Source: Capniomyces stellatus (lineage: Eukaryota; Kickxellomycota; Harpellomycetes; Harpellales; Legeriomycetaceae). From it: a DNA stretch of 64,000 bases. Each line of letters begins with the position of its first letter. Positions within the stretch are counted from its first letter, which is position 1. This document shows positions 58,301 to 64,000 of the stretch, piece after piece. The notes beneath the pieces are model-generated. The model ran no database searches. It worked only from the letters and a program-made list of their open reading frames with translations, and was not told where the DNA came from. The stretch lies in assembly GCA_001661515.1 (NCBI GenBank), contig LUVW01000026.1:1-64000 (forward strand), given 5' to 3'. Both the position numbers and the translations under genes were made by a program.

Positions 58301-58733
58301 ACTCTTCACTGGTTTTTGGTACTAGCCCCCCTGTAATAACACCTATATCTGAATTTTCAAAGTTGTAAGTTTCCCGCTTCACCCTGTTCTTTTTTAAATA
58401 GTCGCTAAACGGCACCGAAAAAAACCCGCTTTTATGCTGTTGTTTCCTAATAATCTTTGCCTTTTCTCTTTCTCCGTCCTTCCCCATTTCCTTTTCTTTT
58501 TCGCCCACTTTTACATTTTTGTCACCCTTGCCGGTATTAGCCCCGCTGCTTTTCGCTCCAACTACACTGTTTCGATTTATTTTGAAGCTGCTACCATTAT
58601 CTTCAAGCAACCTTTTGTTTCTGAAACTTGCTCCAAGTGCCTTTTCATCATACTCGAACGCCTTTTCGCCCTTTGGTATCGGCGGCAGCTCCTTATTCAA
58701 GTTAGGCTTGCCTTTTGTGTTTTCTATATTCAT
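55374..58733 (-). CDS. Very long disordered protein of unknown function
   Basis: Single open frame of 1119 residues from ATG at 58733, ending in ...HLYH. The N-terminal half is charged (Glu/Lys/Arg with Ser), for example residues ~75-95 (GEKEKEMGKDGEREKAK) and an ETETETETEN repeat near 465. Short segments that look constrained are PPIPKGEKAF near the start and SGFFSVPFSDYLKKNR around 101-116. The middle has a possible helix KRMDERKKIKTVQVDMVL. The last ~100 residues are rich in His, Tyr and Cys (YNHNHNTGHSHCQQ, SHICSCHVDQD), which might bind metal. No domain family recognised. On the coding strand G exceeds C at the 5' end and the reverse holds at the 3' end. It may be a scaffold or regulator of a lineage-specific kind. 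Confidence 0.78.
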   Translation of the reverse strand: MNIENTKGKPNLNKELPPIPKGEKAFEYDEKALGASFRNKRLLEDNGSSFKINRNSVVGAKSSGANTGKGDKNVKVGEKEKEMGKDGEREKAKIIRKQQHKSGFFSVPFSDYLKKNRVKRETYNFENSDIGVITGGLVPKTSEESDIVVVGKRDIGGDGIRNREKEMQELLRSDTAINRFTSDLSSDRSSGSINSSIGIGSGRQMLRSNSERESALRLSKSWTRLETVFRRDRRASKPIKMTEKARSEERGSDIRGESIRVIADDNIWPIDIRNRGNAASEAELGSSMEKIIEKKIESSFVTGGIGEITPESIEMQLKDMELMYMKADRNSVNLPTLVRKESAFSEVERVKVMGVMARLAVEQKNEEILSNLAELGKISMQNSTKDSKINNESSKISAEKAVNRGGVGSEGKDMVISNNNSLKSKETVTEGRKGDENVQIDRVDGKKEGKLGLRLDLGFKNKHQYATENETETETETENEVEVENENENGHGHGNSMSKKPKNSNLELKNSMFGHSDVYRIDTHDSVGERTRPRRSHSTSTKNEIIKRMDERKKIKTVQVDMVLSPLDGLVAQLTTELFAYSASALAHPTHDQDGPNMNKSTKSTLQKESESPEPVSPIIIDKIQEDSVLNSLGAADRTPGKNTGSTLHTVTRSNTNSSSLDSSATKCQTNGATETNYNTSILSRLATSIKEDLEMAYMIGMEGDNELITKSLGLDLRAQNDQDFENKGYKGYKGSGNNNENEVEINSKIEIEIESDLTGINQNKAGIMISVTQTELDGVDQANGDLDMDEAASEHPKAKSYGQKVISGDYRALTKGLGKLRNAKSFESFSKFRKKLWRPRSKSNSESPQIQKQPQLQLFSNEFVIKEGDGNQTIDQEVLPSAHPNVVFRARDPAGPLMLTGAMQQSSCDKSACFSKDDTHVVQRPFKRERKSSLPISIDVPPIQIISPARIGLIRELQYGNSGYNSGGDGIDSVFRQNPTHDHSLNQIGNISTAFNTSNPIVGGGHINTGILGLVSYSSYKSASQVQLNYNHNHNTGHSHCQQNMYSHICSCHVDQDPSYNHGHSDNHKFSINCFDTKRADYGHLITSASRKVMLADNDHSNSIDLPISPVCSDHLYH

Positions 58734-60195
58734 TTTTGGTTTCTGATTTTTGGTTTTACCGCCACAAATGTGCTTTTCTGCATTATCTTATTTTCTTTCA
58801 TTCACTGAACATTAATGCCAATTCTATTAATCTGATTAGTGTTATCTTTTTGTTGCCTATTATACTCGTTTCTGTCGCTGTAGCTATCTGATACCGCTAC
58901 AATTGCGCTCATATAGCCTGCTTCTTTTCTCTCTCCCAAACTTCCTTTTACTAAAACACAGTTCCAACAGCGGATACCAAGTTCTATCTCTTTTCCTTAC
59001 TGTTGCTTTTAGCGAGAACAATCGTATCTTGTGTTTCTTTTTCTTTGATATCTCAGCACCCGTTATGATATCTAGATATCTGGATTTTTTTTTTATTGAA
59101 ATAAAACGTTGATTACCTGAATGTTTTATCAATATATACTTGGCGTAAATGTTTTTTTTTTACTTGCTTAATTATTCCTCCACTGTAAATACTCGCAGAA
59201 TTATAAAACAAAAACAAAAAAAAAGCCTCCTACATTTAATCTGACTCGACTTTTTTTAATTTAATCTTTTAGCTCTTCATCAATAAATGACCCGGGCTAC
59301 TGAAAAATGGGCGGGAGGTGTGTGCAGGCTTGTACGTGTTTTTTTTTCTGCTTATTTAATTTACTTTTAATGTTGGTTCCAAATTCCCTTTGCGGATTTA
59401 TTATCTACTCTTTAAATTCAAATCTCTTTATTTTTATGTTTTAAATCAAATCTTTATTTTTACTGTTTGGTGGTTTTAGCGACTTATGTAAAATGTTTCC
59501 GTCTTCAAGTAGCTAATTCGTTTAATTTAAAGTTTTTATTTTCCAATGCTTTTTATTTTTTGTAAAACCAACAAAGAGAAAAAGAAAGAAAAAAAGACCC
59601 GTCACACTAATCATAATCCAAGGCTTGAACAAGACCCATTGGTTTGTTTATTTTTCTGCACACATTTATTGCTTTTCTGTGTATGGATTTATGTATCATC
59701 CCTAACATCATGCTATTTGAAAATCAGGATGTTTTGTTACTGTTACTTTATCCATTATCCATTATCCGCTTTATTTTTTTTTACATTATATAATTGGCGC
59801 TATTTTGCTCCACTATCGATCTTTGTTTCTTTGCCTCATTGTTTACTTTAGAAACCAATAGTATTACAAACTGAATTAAAACTACTGACATTTTCTTAGC
59901 AAGCCTTTGCATTTATTTTTAACTCGATTCAATCACATAAATTCGTCGCTACTAAGAACCTTCTCTTCAAAAATAATAATAAGACTGGCGGGATTTTACT
60001 AAGGTAAAAAAGCCTGTTGTTTTTTATTATTTATTTTTTATTGAAATTACTGTTGTTTTTTTTTAATTTAATTTTTTTTATCGAAGTTTTCATTATTATT
60101 ATTTTTTGCGCTTATTTGATACAGATTTTTTTGCTTGATGTTTTTGTAGCTACGTTTATTATTACACCCTGACTTGATTACCATTAAAATAATAA

Positions 60196-60216
60196 AAGCA
60201 CACAAAGAGTGTGCTT
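60196..60216. other. Perfect hairpin, 8-bp stem, 5-nt loop
   Basis: AAGCACAC-AAAGA-GTGTGCTT; part of a pair with 60328-60348. Confidence 0.7.
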
Positions 60217-60327
60217 GTCACAACCAGCTTTATTGGACCTTGTTGAATTGGGGTTGGGAGGAGATCATTTTGTCTGCTCACTGGTTTCTGTTTTGTCTTT
60301 GGCATTGTCATCTATAAAGAACCTTCC

Positions 60328-60348
60328 TATGCGCTTTTTTAGCGCATA
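60328..60348. other. Perfect hairpin, 8-bp stem, 5-nt loop
   Basis: TATGCGCT-TTTTT-AGCGCATA; identical geometry to the hairpin at 60196. Confidence 0.7.
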
Positions 60349-63300
60349 AGTGCACCAATTCAAAGCAAAGAAAAATTATCTGGATACAGTCAAAAGTTGT
60401 CCGAGTAATACTAGAGATTGACTCAAATCTTTGTAGAAATATATTTTCTCGACACTTTCCCTCTCTCTGTGCCTTTAAACCAAGCCCTCGTTCTTCCGTT
60501 TGACTGCTATTGTTTCACATAAACTGTCTTATAATGACATTACCAATGAATGTAATATGAGATTTACTGATATATACACTTTTTTATTCAGGAGTTACAA
60601 TCAAAGACTACCTTGCCGCATAGCATCAACTGTCTAACTTTGGCTACATGAAAATTACTAAAAGCGGTGAGGTCGACCCGTTTAACTATTCATATCTGAC
60701 ACTTTTCTTGTATGAAACTATAAATTCCTTCGCTTTGTTGTTTTTTACTGAATCGTATTTTTATTTTTTTTGTTGGACTTGAGTGATTTTTTTTAATAAG
60801 AATTGGTGCTTTTTTAATTGCTGAATTTGCAAGCTTTTTTTACCATCTCTTTTTTTACCATCTCTTTTTTTTCGATTATTTTTATTTTTAAACCCAAGTT
60901 TAGTGTAAAAAATATGTTGATTAATCATTGTCGATTGTTCAATCTAGGTTAAATATAAGCAGCTAATACGCCAAACTTGAACTGCAAAATATACAGACTC
61001 AATTCAGCGCAAATTATCTAATGTGATACAGCGATTTGACTTTTGCGTGCATTAAAGTTTTGTTGTTGGTGAAATAATAAATGTGCATTACAAAGGTTAT
61101 ATGAAACTGGTAGACTTCTCCCCGTCAAGTAAAATGTTGAGTACAGCTTAAATAGCGACATTGCAACCTTAGTAGTTGATACTATCTTGAGCAGACGCTA
61201 CTCTAATCTTATATTTTACACTTTTACACTTTTACAGTATTATTTTTTTATGCTTTTATTTTTAGAACAGTCGACCAGTATAGATCTTCGTAATTCAAGT
61301 ATAATTATTACAAAAGCCGAGTAGGAAATTCGGAGACGGGGGGGGGAGTGTACATAGAATATTGGCTTGGTAATTGTACTTTTTGTTTACATCCGAGTCA
61401 ATCCAAACAAAAGCCTCTGAACTTGAAACCTGAAACCTGAAACTTCACCACTCACCAACAAATGTATTTCATTATTACATTTACCTTTAACTTGACAATT
61501 GTACTATATCAGCGCCCATTACATCGTGGCAGCAGTCCTCATATTTTAAAAGATAAAGTTCAATAACCCCTCCTCCCCTTCTATCAGCCTGATGTTGCTA
61601 ATATCTTTAAAGCTTTTGAATCAGCTTCATGTTGTAGACTTCTTGAAACGATAAAATGTTTATTTGATGAAGGACATGTGTTTTTTTTACAGAGTATCAG
61701 CGGTTAAACAGACTACAAAATCAAGATTTTGGTTTAAAGTTTATATCAGCTGTTGAAATGTCCAAAAATTCGGGCAGGTATTGGTATACATTACCATACC
61801 ATCACCCCTAATTGTCTTTTTTTTTTATCAAAGTATACTCAATTATATTATTCCTTTATTTATTGAAATAAAAATAACATTTTTATTTCAATTATAATTT
61901 TTATGTATTGTAATGTTTTTATTATTATTACTGCTACTGAAATGTTTAGTTTTACAAAAATCATTATTTATAATTGCCCTTTTATTGCGCAAACTAATCC
62001 AACAGTCACTATTTGAGATTGGTGTTTCATTAAGAAAACAAAAACTTGAATAAAGACGACACAGCTGTTATTTCGAGAGTTTAAAAAGTTAGTAATTAAG
62101 GGGATCGGCTGAGATGGGTTGAGAAATGGAATTCAAGTAGAAAAAAGAAGCACGCGTTGTAGTACCAAGTATTTTTCTAACCAACGTAGTGCCACATGAA
62201 CACGTTGATCGACGAATTATAAAGTTCGTCAGATTGTCGACTTAAAATATCAACATTTCTTTTTCCGATGATATAAAACACAGGATTAATACTTGAAATG
62301 AGATATACGCAAATCTTCAATAAAAAAGCAAAAAGAAAAAAAAGAAAAAAAAACCATGTTGCCATAAGCAAAATGGTAAACGAGCGAAAATAAATCTAAT
62401 AGTGAAAGAGTGATGCTGTTGCTTTTATTTATTAATGATGTGTCGGGTGTATCAGTTGTGAGAGTTTTTAAAAAAATTCAGGTGTAAACAGCAAGGATTT
62501 GCGACTGTAGTTCCTATTGTCATTACAGGTCAACTGAAATTCTAGCACCAAAAACAAAACTATAGCTCTAAATGCATGTTTAAACGTCTGTTTTTTTTCT
62601 GATTGTAATTGGAAGTGAAAATCAGGATAATGAATACTCTACAAGACTATCAATTCCAATTCAAAGCTTCGTTGTCCTGCAATTATTTTATCTGCTTAGT
62701 TTACATGTAATTTTGAAATATCAGCTACCAAAAACAATTGACCTGAAGGCGTCACACCAAGTTCAAGCCTGTAATCACGTTAATTTGAGTGAGCACGTTC
62801 AAAAGGCCAAAAAATAATGCACTCTAAAAGTACACTGTTTAATTTAAATAGAAAAATTAATTACTTTGAAAAACTCGTACTACATTATTCTATAGAAAGA
62901 ATTGGAAATGAACGTGACTGTTAGCTGATAGTGCTTTAAGGATGCCAACGGAGTTTTAATCATGTGGAGTGCGGTATTAATGTTGTTTTCAATATTTATT
63001 CTCGCCATCACTGAGCAGAATTAAATTGCGAGTTTCCAAAAAAATTCACATTCTAAAAAACTACACTTACGCTTACGCTTTTTTTTTTTTGGTGACAAGT
63101 TTGCCTGAAAGTGTTTTGGGTATTAAACTTTGGTAAATATTTACTCGGTTTTCTCTTCTTTAAAATATCAGGTTGTAGTTTCACCTTTAAACACACACGT
63201 GGTTCAAAAAAAAATGCAAGACACATGCTTAAGGTACAATTTACTGAGCAAGAACTGGTATGTTCCTGGGGTCGATCCAAGATGTGATTGGTAGTATAAA

Positions 63301-63487
63301 CCACAATACACATGTTTAGTAGACATATTGTTCTTTTTTCCTACTCTACTATTCCAGTTTGAGCTAGTCCAGTTATTAAAGGCTTGGCGAAGTGTAGTAG
63401 ACTGTTTAATATTAAGTGTTAACAAACGAAAAAAAAACAGAACAAAGAAACGGCGGTGAAAGAAATGTAAAAAAAAGTCGAGTATAG

Positions 63488-64000
63488 TTATAGAATAGGA
63501 ATTGATTGGGAGTTGTGGTGACATTGGGGTTTATATGATAGTTTGTAGGAGACGGGTTGGTGAGGTTTGGTACTATCTGCTTTGTAAGCATTGTTGTTAG
63601 TGTCGTTGTTGTTAGTGTAGGAAACTGGGAAGGGTGAGTCAAGCATATCGAAAAACGGGTCACTGCTAGACTTGGAGTCAGAGTAGTCAAAATTGATTTC
63701 AGATATTCCAAGATAGTCCTTTCGATTTCCATGGTCAACAGCATTGCGGCTGTTGTGACTATCGTAGTTTCTGGGGTTGCGTAGTTTGCTGAAGCTTGTC
63801 TTGTTCAAAGGGGCATAAATACCCAACACAGGATACAGGTCAGAGTGGTGGGGGTGCGGATGTGTCAAGGAAGAATGACAGTTCTTGGACAAAAATCTGC
63901 TGTTGGAACTATCTGTATGGCTGTTTTTTGGCTGGTCTTTATCAGCACGCAACCGCGTTTTCTGGGCCTTGACCACGTTTGCATACTCATAAAGTGGGAC
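63488..64000 (-). CDS. C-terminal part of a gene cut by the window edge
   Basis: The frame stays open from the window end (first codon at 64000-63998) to TAA at 63490-63488, giving the last 170 residues of a protein whose start lies outside. It begins VPLYEYANVVKAQKTR, a segment that looks structured (possibly a helix), then becomes disordered and rich in Ser, Asn, His and Pro (THPHPHHSDLYP, TNNNDTNNN). The 5' part could include more exons. No family recognised; an acceptor inside the visible part cannot be excluded. The GTG at 63976 is an internal codon, not a start. Confidence 0.6.
   Translation of the reverse strand, partial: VPLYEYANVVKAQKTRLRADKDQPKNSHTDSSNSRFLSKNCHSSLTHPHPHHSDLYPVLGIYAPLNKTSFSKLRNPRNYDSHNSRNAVDHGNRKDYLGISEINFDYSDSKSSSDPFFDMLDSPFPVSYTNNNDTNNNAYKADSTKPHQPVSYKLSYKPQCHHNSQSIPIL

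Larger units (their letters stand above)
58734..63487. other. Large intergenic region
   Basis: About 4.7 kb of AT-rich DNA with no convincing gene. Notable sites: T-run/ATTGAAAT motifs near 59085, 60033 and 61855; two perfect hairpins at 60196-60216 and 60328-60348; GCCGAGTA at 61316-61323 and its relative at 63142-63149; a G-run at 61338-61346. Frames at 59546-59851, 62177-62371 and 63053-63313 lack support. Confidence 0.5.

Noticed and set aside
57007..58368. 453-codon plus-strand frame antisense to the 1119-residue gene
   Set aside because: Its length comes from the strongly purine-skewed opposite strand; its Leu/Ser/Pro composition is what the antisense of Glu/Lys/Ser-rich coding produces.
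62177..62371. Frame reading SSINPVFYIIGKRN, like an NPxxY receptor helix
   Set aside because: Only one short frame without other receptor helices or a matching splice; the rest is Phe/Leu low complexity. Treated as coincidence.
63250..63300. Possible tRNA B-box (GGTCGATCC)
   Set aside because: Lacks the GGTTCRA core and no matching A-box or cloverleaf could be found nearby.

Overview
The window reads as nuclear DNA of a fungus with a compact, AT-rich genome, most likely an early-diverging (zygomycete-grade) lineage. The evidence is a fungal-type sphingolipid C9-methyltransferase, a COX13/COX6A subunit, a grainyhead/CP2 transcription factor, an Hpc2/ubinuclein histone-chaperone subunit and a MOB1 gene. 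Genes carry short GT..AG introns of roughly 64-294 nt whose phases join perfectly where I worked them out. A secreted intronless trypsin and a small secreted His-rich protein would suit a gut-associated fungus such as the Harpellales, but that placement is inference. There are no bacterial operons, rRNA genes or recognisable transposons, and I could not identify a tRNA.

Layout, left to right. 1-7.8 kb, all on the plus strand: a secreted His-rich/crystallin-like protein (1713-2405), a 961-residue helical, perhaps mitochondrial PPR-like protein (2960-5845) and a trypsin-family protease (6944-7831). 9.1-16.1 kb: a two-exon orphan gene on minus, the sphingolipid C9-methyltransferase (11805-13205, plus) and a BAP31/Yet-family ER protein in several small exons (to 16089, plus). 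16.5-24.1 kb, all minus: mitochondrial ribosomal protein S6, a three-finger C2H2 regulator in three exons, and the four-exon Hpc2/ubinuclein gene. 27.3-33.2 kb: UDP-GlcNAc pyrophosphorylase (plus), cytochrome c oxidase subunit VIa (minus) and a four-exon grainyhead-like factor (minus). 37.7-41.8 kb: Hikeshi/Opi10 (minus) and an unrecognised two-exon gene (plus) whose intron holds a poly-G tract with an assembly gap. 43.2-58.7 kb: two very long disordered proteins (minus) flank a four-exon MOB1 gene (minus), with a sparse 7-kb stretch between the first disordered gene and MOB1. The right edge cuts a further minus-strand gene (63488-64000).

The genes do not form one pathway. They cover cell envelope and growth (UAP1 for chitin precursor, C9-methyltransferase for glucosylceramide, MOB1 for mitotic exit and morphogenesis, grainyhead factor), mitochondria (MRPS6, COX13, perhaps the PPR-like protein), ER and stress handling (BAP31-like, Hikeshi), chromatin (Hpc2) and secretion (trypsin, His-rich protein). 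I see no obvious multi-gene novel system. The most unusual signals are a reversal of G/C strand skew inside each of the four longest coding regions, dispersed short motifs (RCCGAGTA and a T-run followed by ATTGAAAT), a tandem array built on an ATCGAT core, two matched hairpins near 60.2 kb, and unusual 5' ends in the BAP31-like and Hikeshi genes.
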